Assembly (NCBI RefSeq): GCF_947491715.1
Contig: NZ_CANLKR010000002.1
Coordinates: 1 to 64,000, forward strand
Direction: 5' to 3'
DNA: 64,000 nucleotides
Origin: an uncultured Shewanella sp.
GTDB lineage: Bacteria > Pseudomonadota > Gammaproteobacteria > Enterobacterales > Shewanellaceae
Position 1 is the first letter of the stretch. Each line of letters starts with the position of its first letter. This document shows, in pieces, positions 30,919 to 39,550 of this stretch. Position numbers and translations under genes: made by a program. The notes under the pieces are model-generated. The model saw only the letters and a list, made by a program, of their open reading frames with translations, was not told the DNA's origin and did no database searches.

Positions 30919-32157
30919 ATGCAAATACAATTGAAAGTACCGAGTCCAAACAGACCTTGGATTGGCGATAGTCTGGCGATAAAATCTTTGAAATCTAAGT
31001 TGAGTGTGTTGTCATCGAGTATGTTACCTGTGCTGATCCATGGAGAAAGGGGAACGGGCAAAGGGATTTCCGCTAGAATGTTACATGACTTGAGTCCTAA
31101 ACAGGGTCAACCTTTTGTGAGTGTGTGTTGTCAACGTTGGCAGGGGCAAGATCTCGTTAAATGCATGGATGAAACTTGGTCTCAAGCTGACGGGGGTACG
31201 TTATTTTTACGCAATGTCGAGTTGTTAAGTAAGGCTGATGTGAGCCAAATAAAAAGCTATTGGCTTTCTTATGCTGATAATGGCACTTTAAATCAAGAAG
31301 TACGTTTAATTGCTTCCACCCGTATGCCAAAGACGCTAAATAATGCGATACCGGAAATGGAAGATCAATTTATGAGTTGGCTACAATATCATTGCTTGAC
31401 TGTGTCTTTGCCTCGCTTGTGCGAGAGAGCCGATGATATTGAAACACTGATCAAACATTATCAAGCACAAGAGCCTGCCATTGCGAAGTTAACCTTTAGT
31501 GTATGTGCGTGGCGACTGTTTAAGCATTATGCTTGGCCGGGTAATGTGAAACAATTAAAGCGTTGTTTGGATAAATTAGCAGTATGGGATAGCCATCAGC
31601 ACATCACAGAGCAAACATTACTGAATTTATTTCCGGCCATGGAGTGGGGAAAATCAAACACTGCCGATAAGCAGAAAATCATGCCTGCAATGAAGCCTAG
31701 CCATTTAGATGAAGTACTGGCCGAGCCTTATCAAAATGTGGTGCATTTCAATCATCATAGAGCTCAAGCTATCAAGCTGGAAGATCATATTCTTACTAAA
31801 GGTGTTGAAAGTTTGCATTATGGAATGGGTCATCATACTGCGTTAGATAAAGGTCTGGTATACCTTTATGATAATTATCAAAAGCCGTTGATGATGAGTG
31901 AGCTTGCCTCTAAGGCTTATGTGAGTCCTTCACATCTTTCTTTTTTATTTAAACGTTATCTTGGCATGACCTTTAAGCAAACATTACTGTTATTACGTAT
32001 TGCTGAGGCGATGAGTTTATTGAAAAATCAACCTCATAAACAAGTCACCCAAGTGTGTAATGATGTGGGCTTCTCTGATTTAAGTTTTTTTGTGAGAAAA
32101 TTTAAAAAAACGGTGGGAATGAGTCCAGGCGTGTTTCGAGATAGATTTCATTTATAG
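30919..32157 (+). CDS. AraC-type regulator fused to a degenerate sigma-54-activator ATPase
   Basis: 412 residues. Residues about 10-245 follow the sigma-54 activator AAA+ fold: IHGERGTGKG (Walker A), GGTLFLRNVEL (Walker B position), PRLCERADDIETL and YAWPGNVKQLKR. The Walker B Asp-Glu is replaced by Arg-Asn and the GAFTGA loop that contacts sigma-54 is missing, so it probably neither hydrolyses ATP normally nor activates sigma-54. Residues about 310-412 are an AraC/XylS DNA-binding domain with two HTH units (MMSELASKAYVSPSHLSFLF, QVCNDVGFSDLSFFVRKFKK). It lies directly upstream of the first reb gene. AAGGGAA precedes the ATG. It is the best candidate for the factor that binds the paired ACCA sites found before several island genes. 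Confidence 0.85.
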   Translation: MQIQLKVPSPNRPWIGDSLAIKSLKSKLSVLSSSMLPVLIHGERGTGKGISARMLHDLSPKQGQPFVSVCCQRWQGQDLVKCMDETWSQADGGTLFLRNVELLSKADVSQIKSYWLSYADNGTLNQEVRLIASTRMPKTLNNAIPEMEDQFMSWLQYHCLTVSLPRLCERADDIETLIKHYQAQEPAIAKLTFSVCAWRLFKHYAWPGNVKQLKRCLDKLAVWDSHQHITEQTLLNLFPAMEWGKSNTADKQKIMPAMKPSHLDEVLAEPYQNVVHFNHHRAQAIKLEDHILTKGVESLHYGMGHHTALDKGLVYLYDNYQKPLMMSELASKAYVSPSHLSFLFKRYLGMTFKQTLLLLRIAEAMSLLKNQPHKQVTQVCNDVGFSDLSFFVRKFKKTVGMSPGVFRDRFHL

Positions 32158-32205
32158 TCTCTAAGTGTATTAAACCTCATCTGCAATGGGTGGGGTATTT
32201 TGCGT

Positions 32206-32265
32206 ATTTTTACCAATTCGATCCGCTATTCCTACCAATCACTTTTCGGTGAAGCTCCCTAGACT
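32206..32265 (+). promoter_or_regulatory. paired ACCA-site promoter of the first reb operon
   Basis: Half-sites TTTTTACCAATT (ACC at 32212) and CCTACCAATCA (ACC at 32234) are 22 bp apart. TAGACT at 32260 lies 26 bases after the second and could be the -10 box, which would place the second half-site over the -35 region. The predicted leader is about 83 bases. Confidence 0.65.
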
Positions 32266-32354
32266 GTGGTTAGTGTTTGAAATAACCGTTGGGTATTCAT
32301 ATTTCAAACGATGGATAACATACTCTCTAATAACCAACAAATAAAGGTCTAATT

Positions 32355-32648
32355 ATGGCATTTCCTACAGCAGTTAACGATCAAATAACCGATTCAGTCA
32401 CTCAAGCTAATGTCAAAGTGCTAGGTGATGCGCCTGCAATGTCTATGGGTAACTTGTTTCAGGCAACATCTCAAGCATTATCAAATGCAGCCCATAATGC
32501 GACTGCGGCGCAGCAACAAATGGGAGTAACAGCACAAGCTGCGACGACGATGGGGGTGACCACACTTTATTCCATTGATACGGCAACAACGGGAGTGGCC
32601 ACCAAAGCCATATTAACACCGAGTACGGCGGTTGCAGGATTAGGTTAA
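32355..32648 (+). CDS. RebB-family R-body protein 1
   Basis: A 97-residue member of the RebB ('killing trait') family, the subunits of refractile R-bodies known from Caedibacter: coiled protein ribbons that unroll. It starts MAFPTAVNDQITDSVTQAN. The central hydrophobic helix carries the family pattern MGNLFQATSQALSNAAHNAT-QQQ. No signal peptide. AAAGGTC lies before the ATG. It heads a run of six family members on the same strand. It is about 93% identical in protein to the copy at 47489, but the codons differ. It has a short extra tail (TPSTAVAGLG). Confidence 0.9.
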   Translation: MAFPTAVNDQITDSVTQANVKVLGDAPAMSMGNLFQATSQALSNAAHNATAAQQQMGVTAQAATTMGVTTLYSIDTATTGVATKAILTPSTAVAGLG

Positions 32649-32710
32649 GTGGTGACTCATTTATCTCATAAATGCATTCAACTTATTCTCAGTAATAACA
32701 GGATACTGAT

Positions 32711-32977
32711 ATGGCATTTCCAACGGCGGTAAACAGTCAAATAACAGATTCGGTGACACAAGCCAATGTTCAAGTGTTAGGCGATGCGCCATCGGTGGCG
32801 ATGGGCAATTTGTTTCAAGCCACCTCACAAGCTTTGGCTAATGCGGCTCATAATGCGACGACAGCGCAACAACAAACGAATATAACGGCGCAAGCTGTGA
32901 CGACGATGGGAGTGAATTTACTTTATTCACTCGATACAGGGTCTACCGCGGTTGCCACAAAAAAAATACTGGGATAA
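32711..32977 (+). CDS. RebB-family R-body protein 2
   Basis: 88 residues, closely similar to its upstream neighbour over the whole length (MAFPTAVNSQITDSVTQANV, LGDAPSVAMGNLFQ), 62 bases downstream of it. AGGA precedes the ATG. Tandem duplicates of this kind probably form the mixed subunits of an R-body ribbon, as RebA and RebB do in Caedibacter. Confidence 0.9.
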   Translation: MAFPTAVNSQITDSVTQANVQVLGDAPSVAMGNLFQATSQALANAAHNATTAQQQTNITAQAVTTMGVNLLYSLDTGSTAVATKKILG

Positions 32978-33071
32978 TAGCGACTAAGTCCCAAGGTTTT
33001 TGAGGCAATCGAAGTATACATACAGGTAATCTCTATGATTACGTTCAAACTTTTATTACAAGGAACATATT

Positions 33072-33338
33072 ATGGCATTTCCAACAGCGGTAAATAGTCA
33101 AATTACGGATTCCGTATCACAGGTTAATACAAAAGTGCTGGGTGATGCACCGGCAGTGGCAACGGGTAACTTTATGATTGCCACGAGTCAGGCGTTATCG
33201 AATGCGGCACATAATGCAACCAGTAATCAACAAAACAATGGTGTTACTGCGCAGGCGGCACTGACTCAAGGTGTGAATAGTTTATTCAGTATTGATACTG
33301 CAGCAACGGCTGTGGGTACGAGGAGAATTTATCAATAA
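33072..33338 (+). CDS. RebB-family R-body protein 3
   Basis: 88 residues, the most divergent of the MAFPTAV group: GNFMIATSQALSNAAHNAT replaces the GNLFQ helix start, and the C-terminus is GTRRIYQ. ACAAGGA precedes the ATG. The spacing of 94 bases from the previous gene shows no terminator. Confidence 0.88.
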   Translation: MAFPTAVNSQITDSVSQVNTKVLGDAPAVATGNFMIATSQALSNAAHNATSNQQNNGVTAQAALTQGVNSLFSIDTAATAVGTRRIYQ

Positions 33339-33421
33339 CCATTAAGTGAAAAGCAGTATTGAACTGAGTGGTATCAATGCTGTTTATTCCTGTCTTGTTA
33401 TTTTTATGAGTGAGAGAGCTT

Positions 33422-33646
33422 ATGTTGCCAATGGTTGGTTTATCTAATGGTGAAAATATTGGATTAGCCCCGCCCTTTGCCATGGCGAGTACCTTCGTCA
33501 TGATGGCCAATTCAATTGGGCTATTAATGGAAAATGCGACGGTTAATCAACATAATGCCCAGCAAGTTCAAATAGCCAGTGTGACTCAATGTTGCAGTTT
33601 AATGATTGCGGTAGGAGCGGCAAAAGCGACAAAAAAGGTGGGGTAA
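33422..33646 (+). CDS. small RebB-like protein
   Basis: 74 residues with the same layout as the RebB proteins but lacking the MAFPTAV N-terminus. A hydrophobic helix AMASTFVMMANSIGLLMENAT leads into NQHNAQQVQ, matching the A-HNAT-QQQ stretch, then a Cys pair and GAAKATKKVG. The ATG at 33422 follows GAGAGAG; a GTG 12 bases upstream is the alternative. Assignment rests on pattern and position. Confidence 0.6.
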   Translation: MLPMVGLSNGENIGLAPPFAMASTFVMMANSIGLLMENATVNQHNAQQVQIASVTQCCSLMIAVGAAKATKKVG

Positions 33647-33698
33647 TGAGTGATAAATATTTTATCAATAAATAAGAAAAGAGAGTAAAGGAGAGATT

Positions 33699-34205
33699 AT
33701 GAGCGCAGTGAATGATCAAGTAACAGATGCAGTGACACAATTAAATACGCTGTTGACTGGTGGAGCGGTACCGCAATCAATGGGCATGTTAGATATTGCT
33801 GGGGCTGAAACATTGGGAATGTCGATGTTTAATGCGATAACGGCGCAGCAAAATGCACAAACATCGAGCTCTGCAGCCATCACAGCAAGTTGCGCTAAAA
33901 TGTTGAAAACAGAGGTGCCTTCCGCTGAGAAAAACAGTAAAAGTGCCCTATTGCAACTTGCGCTTGCGGAGCAAAAACTGGCAATAACATTAGCAGCTTA
34001 TGCTTTATATGAGTTGTATAAAAAAAATAATGCCAATGCAACAATCGCAACGGCTACATTAGCGTTAGACAATGCGTTAAGTGCAGCAGAAAAGGCATTA
34101 ACACCCACAAAGATAGAAAAAACTTTGCTTGACGGGGCACTAGGCTTACTTAAGCAAGATATTACCGACACGCTTAAGGCTGTCAGTACGAAGAAGAAAT
34201 CATAA
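33699..34205 (+). CDS. RebB-like protein with C-terminal helical extension
   Basis: 168 residues. The first 75 follow the Reb pattern (MSAVNDQVTDAVTQLNTLL, AETLGMSMFNAITAQQNAQ). An Ala/Lys-rich helical extension of about 90 residues follows (LALAEQKLAITLAAYALYEL, LDNALSAAEKAL) and ends in KKKS. A longer subunit could cap or anchor the ribbon; that is a guess. The gene starts 53 bases after the previous stop, with AAAGGAGAG before the ATG. Confidence 0.7.
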   Translation: MSAVNDQVTDAVTQLNTLLTGGAVPQSMGMLDIAGAETLGMSMFNAITAQQNAQTSSSAAITASCAKMLKTEVPSAEKNSKSALLQLALAEQKLAITLAAYALYELYKKNNANATIATATLALDNALSAAEKALTPTKIEKTLLDGALGLLKQDITDTLKAVSTKKKS

Positions 34206-34235
34206 TTAATTAGACTAATTGTAAGGGAGAGTGAC

Positions 34236-34604
34236 ATGGCGGATCTAGCAACGGATGTCGCAAATGTGAATCCACAAGTGGTGAGTACATTAGAGGCATT
34301 GCAAAAAGCAACATTAAGCGGTGAAGTGGTTAAAGCATCAGGCGCAGGGAAAGCCTATCAATCGGTGTCGCAATCATCGGCGATTGCGATACAAGATGCC
34401 ACTGACAATTTGAGAAATATTAATACCATGGCAACAACGGCTATGGGGGTGGCGATGGCACAAATGCTCGCAACGGGAGAAGTGAAAACTTATAGTGGTA
34501 TTATTGCTGAAGCTCAAAAAATAGTTGCTGATGGAACAATCAATTTTACTGCCGTGGGAAAAGGAGCGGGCGCCTTATTATCGGATTTTCCGACGGGAGA
34601 ATAA
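34236..34604 (+). CDS. RebB-like protein
   Basis: 122 residues. The pattern VNPQVVSTLEALQ...YQSVSQSSAIAIQDATDNL...ATTAMGVAMAQML corresponds to the Reb core, a polar N-terminus, an Ala/Ser helix and a second Ala/Met helix, followed by a 35-residue tail. AAGGGAGAG precedes the ATG. Sixth in the row of short Reb-like genes. Confidence 0.65.
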   Translation: MADLATDVANVNPQVVSTLEALQKATLSGEVVKASGAGKAYQSVSQSSAIAIQDATDNLRNINTMATTAMGVAMAQMLATGEVKTYSGIIAEAQKIVADGTINFTAVGKGAGALLSDFPTGE

Positions 34605-34673
34605 GTGACGCTTGTTTGTATCATTATCGATTAAAGGGGGCTTTTAGTCGACATTAAGCCAAGAGAGGCAAGC

Positions 34674-35777
34674 ATGACAATATTAATCAATCAGGTAAAG
34701 GTATCTGCACTTGATGAGTTGCCCGATAATATTCAAACCTTGGTTTCATTGATCCCGTACGGTGTTGAGTGGTTTGAAGAGGCATTAACTGATGAAGATA
34801 ACAGCTTAAATTTTATGTCGTTTGATGAATTGATTGAAGCGCTAAATGAAGGGCTCAGAGAGACTGAATTACTGAATTTGTCTAAGGTTAACCTAGTGGT
34901 GAGTGTTCAAAAACTGCTTGAATTTACTGCGAATGATTTAAGGGATTTATCTTATTTATCAGAAAGTGACTCTAACAAAGAGCATAGGCAATCAAAGGAG
35001 CAAGACTCTCTTGTCATGGATCGCTTAAAAATAAAGTACAAGCTAGTTGATAATGCCTTTTTTGCTAAGTTAACTCAGTTTTTTAGGCAACAAAAGATGG
35101 GGGATTATTGTCTTATTTATACGGGTACGCTGGATGAGAAAATAACCTTTTATCAAGTGATATTGTACTGTGAACAGCAGTTTACTGTCTCAAATAAAAT
35201 TAAATCAGACGCCATTAATTGGGCTAAAACACAGGCGCAAAACTTATCTGAGCTAGCAGATTATTATTGTTTTTACTTAGCCTGGTATCATAAAAAACTC
35301 ACTTCAGGGTTAGACGTTAATGTCTTGATGGAACAGTTAATGCCAGTGGTGATCCAGCATCTTGATTGTCCTTTAGTCACATTTGAATTGGATAAACGAA
35401 CATTGAATGATGCCATCATACAATGGAACGATGCGGGCCATTCTCTGGGGTTCTCAACCTTATCAGCAGGTTTACTCAATACTGTGCTCAATATTGAGTT
35501 TGTTAAAGGAGAGGATATACCAATAAAAGCTGAGGAATATATAAAACAATTACAAGATACCTTAAAAAATCATTTGGCCGTTGATTCTTATATTAATCAA
35601 GCGGGCATGTATCGGCACTATGTATTTGAAACGGCTAAGCAGACGTTGATATTAAATGTTAATCGTGTGGGCTGCTTGAGTGTATTTAGCGATCGACCTG
35701 AATTGATTGACGCTCCTGTGGCTGAACCATTAAAAGGATCAACGCCTCAGACACTGACGCAAAGGACGCTACAATGA
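34674..35777 (+). CDS. hypothetical protein of the reb operon
   Basis: I do not recognise this 367-residue acidic protein. It has no signal peptide and no membrane span. It is largely helical by composition, with charged linkers near 100-115 (SDSNKEHRQSKEQ). Its stop overlaps the next start by 4 bases (ATGA), so the two are translationally coupled. Position inside the Reb operon suggests a role in assembly, cargo or regulation of the R-body. Confidence 0.75.
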   Translation: MTILINQVKVSALDELPDNIQTLVSLIPYGVEWFEEALTDEDNSLNFMSFDELIEALNEGLRETELLNLSKVNLVVSVQKLLEFTANDLRDLSYLSESDSNKEHRQSKEQDSLVMDRLKIKYKLVDNAFFAKLTQFFRQQKMGDYCLIYTGTLDEKITFYQVILYCEQQFTVSNKIKSDAINWAKTQAQNLSELADYYCFYLAWYHKKLTSGLDVNVLMEQLMPVVIQHLDCPLVTFELDKRTLNDAIIQWNDAGHSLGFSTLSAGLLNTVLNIEFVKGEDIPIKAEEYIKQLQDTLKNHLAVDSYINQAGMYRHYVFETAKQTLILNVNRVGCLSVFSDRPELIDAPVAEPLKGSTPQTLTQRTLQ

Positions 35778-36370
35778 GAAAACGAATAAAATCTAAATTG
35801 CTGCCAGCGCAAAAGCAGAGTATGGGCGAACTTTCTAATGCCGCGGTGGGAGGGGAACTCACCCATATTTTATCTGATATCGATAAAATGTTGCAGTCCG
35901 CAAGACAAACTATTGATGCCTCTTTGCAGCAGTCTTCAGCTTTGGTAGAAGCGTCAAGACAAGTATTAGCGGATAACCATCACTATTTATTGACAACATC
36001 TGAGGGGCATTCATCCCAGGCGCCATCGTCTCAAACATCAGTCTTAGGGCAACAAGAGCCTAGCCAAGAGCAACAAGATGAACAACAGAGACAAGACGGT
36101 TTTGAACACAGTCAGAGCCAGCAACAGCAGGCAGTGCAAGCGTCAGCCAAGGCGGCGGAAGAGGCCATGCAGCAGGCTATTTCAGCCATGGGGGATAACT
36201 TATTGGCCCAGCAACAGGCTTATGAGCAAAGAGTGATTGCACAAATTAACCCAGCTACAGCTGAACAGGGGCAAGTTACGCCTGTGGCAGACGCCGTCAA
36301 TGCCCCTGATGCACAGTCTACACATCAGGGGAAAGTCTCCGCTAAGGTACCAGCGTTAAGCCAAGGATAA
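35774..36370 (+). CDS. Gln/Ala-rich protein of the reb operon
   Basis: 198 residues of low complexity: a basic N-terminus (MRKRIKSKLLPAQKQS), a helical stretch about 30-70, then Gln-rich segments (EPSQEQQDEQQRQD, SQSQQQQAVQAS) and an Ala/Gln helix EEAMQQAISAMGDNLLAQQQ reminiscent of Reb helices. It resembles the protein at 38107 in composition. No known domain. Coupled to the gene before it by an ATGA overlap. Confidence 0.7.
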   Translation: MRKRIKSKLLPAQKQSMGELSNAAVGGELTHILSDIDKMLQSARQTIDASLQQSSALVEASRQVLADNHHYLLTTSEGHSSQAPSSQTSVLGQQEPSQEQQDEQQRQDGFEHSQSQQQQAVQASAKAAEEAMQQAISAMGDNLLAQQQAYEQRVIAQINPATAEQGQVTPVADAVNAPDAQSTHQGKVSAKVPALSQG

Positions 36371-36378
36371 GCTTGATT

Positions 36379-37995
36379 ATGATTTCACTTCGTTTTTCCG
36401 TTATTGATTTGAGTCCAGATTTAAAGGTTAAGCAAGCCGCTGCTGTTGAGCAAATGCAATCACTGTTTGATCGTCTACAAGTCACCCCTCAGTATCATAC
36501 GTTAACGATGAGCGATCGTTTGTTATTGAAAAAAGAAGGCTATGCCGATGATTTAACCAATAATTTGGTGGTGATGACTCAACGGAATAATACGCCTAAT
36601 ACCAAGGTAAAAGATAAGCTGAACATCGGGTTTACTTATGCGGCATTTGACCCAGCGTTATATGCGTGTGACACGTTGTTGTTGCATTTAAAGCAGCTGA
36701 GCCAGGGCTGTTGTGCCTATTGTGAAAGTTTTCTCGGGGCCACAGAAGCGGGGGGGGTGAGCCATTTTAGGCCGGTAACGCTCATTGATAACACGTATCA
36801 GGATCGGGATAAGCCATTGTCTTCGCATGTCACTGAACCTTCTCCTTATTTCGCTTTAGGCTACCAACAAGATAATTTGGTTTATACCTGCCGAGCCTGT
36901 GATGAGCATTATAAAGCCGGGCTCTTTCCTGTCAGGGGCGCGCGTTTTCCAGAATGCAGCGTATTGGAGGAAGACGCCTTATTGATTAACCCTTATGATG
37001 AGGAGCCCAGAGCGTATATTCGTTTTAATCCTGTTTCGGCCAAGGCCTATGCTTATGATGGTGTTAAACAGTTTTATCAAAGTCAATTTCAACTGACCGA
37101 ACGCGAAGTGGAGTGCTTACTGTGGAGCGAGCCTGACATGATCCCTGATACCCATACAGGTGATACAGCATCTAACTGCTCTCGCGCATTATCTCAAGCC
37201 TATCATGACTGGCTTAATAGGTTACACGCTAATGAGCGACCAAGAGGGCAGGTTATGATTGATACCTTGGGGTTAAATCGCCGCGCATTGGTATTAGCCC
37301 GCATTGAGGCATTGAATCAATACCGATTATTATTTGATGGACTGTCTGTGCAGGGCAGAGATGTGCCTTATGAGGTGAGCGATATGCGCGCAATCGCGTA
37401 TCGCAGTTTGGGAGTGGATGCATTTAATACTTGGGCCTTATCCCGTGCACTTAAGCAAGAACTTAAGCAAGAACTTAAGCAAGCTTCATCGTCTGAGCAT
37501 TCCACTTTTTTACAAGCGGGTATCGTTTGTTTACAGCAAACGCATATTCGGGAATTAAAAACTCAGTTTTTATCCGCCACAGCAAGTGCTACAACCTCAG
37601 GCTTTCAGAAGCCAACACAGCACGCCGTGGGAACGCAAAGCATATCCATCAAGTCAGACCCACTACAGCCCATATTCTCTTTTCCACCTTGGTTTCGTTC
37701 TTGTTTACGTTACTTTGTGAGTGAGTCCGCGATAAATGAAACGGCAAAAAGGCAGTTGGTTTTTTTATCGGGCAAGGATGGTATTTATGGTTTGCAGGCA
37801 AAAGAGAAATGCGTTTTCTTACCCATTAATTGGCATAAGGACAGCCAGTGCATTATCAAGGTGCACTCACATCGCAATATTTGGGAAACCTCCTTTAGTG
37901 AGTTGGCCGCCTCTCGGCCATTAGAGTTAGTTAATTTATTTGCCAATAACCAGCTTTGGGTTGCGGGGGATTTTTCGGCCCTTATCACTCATTAA
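36379..37995 (+). CDS. HNH-nuclease-like protein
   Basis: 538 residues. CCAYCES (Cys112, Cys115), SHFRPVT (His129) and NLVYTCRACDEHYKAGLFP (Cys171, Cys174, His177) form the zinc-finger HNH arrangement seen in PtuB/retron-associated HNH proteins. The C-terminal 300 residues match nothing I know and contain a LKQE repeat made by three copies of a 12-base unit (about 37450-37485). The ATG at 36379 and a TTG at 36373 are both possible; AAGGA spacing favours the TTG slightly and codon preference the ATG. No retron reverse transcriptase or PtuA ATPase is nearby, so a role as toxin or processing enzyme of the reb locus is more likely than a defence system. Confidence 0.65.
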   Translation: MISLRFSVIDLSPDLKVKQAAAVEQMQSLFDRLQVTPQYHTLTMSDRLLLKKEGYADDLTNNLVVMTQRNNTPNTKVKDKLNIGFTYAAFDPALYACDTLLLHLKQLSQGCCAYCESFLGATEAGGVSHFRPVTLIDNTYQDRDKPLSSHVTEPSPYFALGYQQDNLVYTCRACDEHYKAGLFPVRGARFPECSVLEEDALLINPYDEEPRAYIRFNPVSAKAYAYDGVKQFYQSQFQLTEREVECLLWSEPDMIPDTHTGDTASNCSRALSQAYHDWLNRLHANERPRGQVMIDTLGLNRRALVLARIEALNQYRLLFDGLSVQGRDVPYEVSDMRAIAYRSLGVDAFNTWALSRALKQELKQELKQASSSEHSTFLQAGIVCLQQTHIRELKTQFLSATASATTSGFQKPTQHAVGTQSISIKSDPLQPIFSFPPWFRSCLRYFVSESAINETAKRQLVFLSGKDGIYGLQAKEKCVFLPINWHKDSQCIIKVHSHRNIWETSFSELAASRPLELVNLFANNQLWVAGDFSALITH

Positions 37996-38000
37996 GCCGT

Positions 38001-38046
38001 CATTAATAGAGAGTCATTAATAGAGAGCCATTAATAGATAGCATTA
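38001..38046 (+). repeat. 14-bp tandem repeat
   Basis: CATTAATAGAGAGT is repeated three times with small changes, followed by a fourth decayed unit (CATTAGTCAATAG), in the gap between the HNH-like gene and the next. Confidence 0.8.
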
Positions 38047-38106
38047 GTCAATAGTCTTTAATACTGATGAACAATCACGCACCACAGACAATAAGGATAC
38101 CATCAT

Positions 38107-38415
38107 ATGAGTCAACAATCGGGACAACAGCAACAAGTACAAGATGAAGTCAACATACAGGAAGCGTATGCGACGGATGCGGTGACGACCGCTGATAACG
38201 CAACCGCTGAGCAAGCAACCGGCGTTACTCCTGCGACACCTGAGCAAGCTGAGCAATTGGCAACGAATGCGGTGATCAATGCCGATGCCATGACGGCCCA
38301 ACAATCCTCGGGAGGACCGGTTGTTTTTGAGCCGGGAGGATCGGAGTCATTATCACCCGAGGCTGCAGAGCAGCAGGCGACTCAGGCGGTGGCCGCCACG
38401 AATTATACGGATTAA
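38107..38415 (+). CDS. small Gln/Ala/Thr-rich repeat protein
   Basis: 102 residues. After a Gln-rich start (MSQQSGQQQQVQDE) there is an imperfect internal repeat: ATDAVTTADNATAEQATG and ATNAVINADAMTAQQSSG, then a shorter ATQAVAATNYTD. The Ala/Gln pattern recalls Reb helices, but no family can be assigned. AAGGA lies 8-9 bases before the ATG. Confidence 0.65.
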   Translation: MSQQSGQQQQVQDEVNIQEAYATDAVTTADNATAEQATGVTPATPEQAEQLATNAVINADAMTAQQSSGGPVVFEPGGSESLSPEAAEQQATQAVAATNYTD

Positions 38416-38588
38416 CATTTGCGATAAACAGCACATAAAGTAAGAGAGGACATCAATCACAATCCTTAAGATAGTCGAAGGCTGATCATACTGTTAATAC
38501 GCTAGTCGTTGCTGGTTGGGCTTAATAGACGTTAAGCTGCGCGATAGCGTATTTTTGGTCAAACGGATCATGAACAATGCTAAGTTTT

Positions 38589-38641
38589 TCCAATTTATTC
38601 GTTACTTTGACCAAGTGAGGAGGTTAATAGTAGATTATGAT
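38589..38641 (+). promoter_or_regulatory. paired ACCA-site promoter of the DUF4157 gene
   Basis: TTTTTCCAATTT (38585-) and TTTGACCAAGTG (ACC at 38610) are 21 bp apart, and TATGAT at 38636 follows the second at 26 bases, the same geometry as upstream of the reb genes. It sits in the 314-base gap 38416-38729, which otherwise holds no credible gene. Confidence 0.6.
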
Positions 38642-38729
38642 CATGATAGAGGGCATGAAATAAAAACATCACTTTTTCATGACTCATTTTCATCACTCTT
38701 TTATGACTGACTAGGTTAAGGAGGCGATA

Positions 38730-39266
38730 ATGTATGCAATGAGCGCTGAGCGCAGCGAACGCTCGGTTTTATCACATTTATGTTGTACAAGATCCACCTT
38801 TCATCGTCGTAGCCTAAAAAGTGGCGGGCAGCACCAAGCCACTGCGCCCCTATCGCAGCTTAAGCAACTCAAGCAGCGACGCTTTCCTCTGCAACAGGCA
38901 CAAAACCAAAATCTAAACCAATACCAGAATAAAACGCAGCCTCAAGCGCCTCAACCTTTGCCGCCGTGTTTGCAGCGCGGCATGGAGGCCTTAACAGGGG
39001 TGAGCTTGCAGCGGGTGCGAGTGCATTATCACTCAGATAAACCGGCCAAGGTGCAAGCCCATGCCTATGCACAGGGGCAGAATATTTATTTAGCTCCAGG
39101 GCAAGACGCGCACTTACCCCACGAGCTAGGTCACATAGTGCAACAAGCACAGGGCCGAGTACAGGCAACCACCGAGGTTAATGGCATTGCGGTCAATGAC
39201 GATCCTAAACTCGAGCACGAGGCCACAGAGCTGGGCAATCAGGCGCTGAAAGCGGGGAGGTGTTGA
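38730..39266 (+). CDS. DUF4157 (eCIS-core) protein with HELGH motif
   Basis: 178 residues. A Gln-rich N-terminus (about 35-75) leads to a DUF4157 domain at about 77-174: LQRGMEALTGVSLQRVRVHY, AHAYAQGQNIYLAPGQ, then LPHELGHIVQQAQG with the zinc-binding HELGH at 131-135. DUF4157 proteins usually accompany extracellular contractile injection systems (eCIS) as cargo or cargo-processing proteins, with a toxin domain C-terminal to DUF4157. Here the protein stops right after the domain. AAGGAGG before the ATG is a very strong ribosome site. No injection-system structural genes are present in the window. Confidence 0.85.
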   Translation: MYAMSAERSERSVLSHLCCTRSTFHRRSLKSGGQHQATAPLSQLKQLKQRRFPLQQAQNQNLNQYQNKTQPQAPQPLPPCLQRGMEALTGVSLQRVRVHYHSDKPAKVQAHAYAQGQNIYLAPGQDAHLPHELGHIVQQAQGRVQATTEVNGIAVNDDPKLEHEATELGNQALKAGRC

Positions 39267-39328
39267 TGAAAAAGAAACACAGATCATGGGAGAACATCCA
39301 TGACTTGTATGGGCTGTGGTGCAGTTAA
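39266..39328 (+). CDS. possible 20-residue coupled ORF after the DUF4157 gene
   Basis: The ATG shares its A with the DUF4157 stop (TGATG) and has GGGGAGG five bases upstream. It encodes MKKKHRSWENIHDLYGLWCS. The start signals are better than those of most genes here, yet the frame ends after 20 codons. It may be the stump of a lost downstream gene or a real short peptide. Confidence 0.35.
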   Translation: MKKKHRSWENIHDLYGLWCS

Positions 39329-39550
39329 GGGTTTTGATAAATAAAGCGGTGAACGAGAGAGTCGTGATAACGACCAGATGACTGATAAAGATGCACTTCG
39401 GTGATGTTTACTGAGTTGTTATGTTGTAAATAAAAGTGTCTCTGCTGATAACAAACGCACGTGTAAGCGGCTGAGCTATATTCAATAAACATTAGATACC
39501 ACTATGAAATAGTGACGCACCGGCCTAATCACACCCACCCTTCATTTACT

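Noticed and set aside
36379..37995. Septu or retron defence system
   Set aside because: The HNH motif is similar, but no PtuA-type ATPase, reverse transcriptase or msr/msd-like RNA lies next to it.
38516..38710. 64-codon frame before the DUF4157 gene
   Set aside because: No ribosome site or family resemblance, and it overlaps the predicted paired-site promoter.
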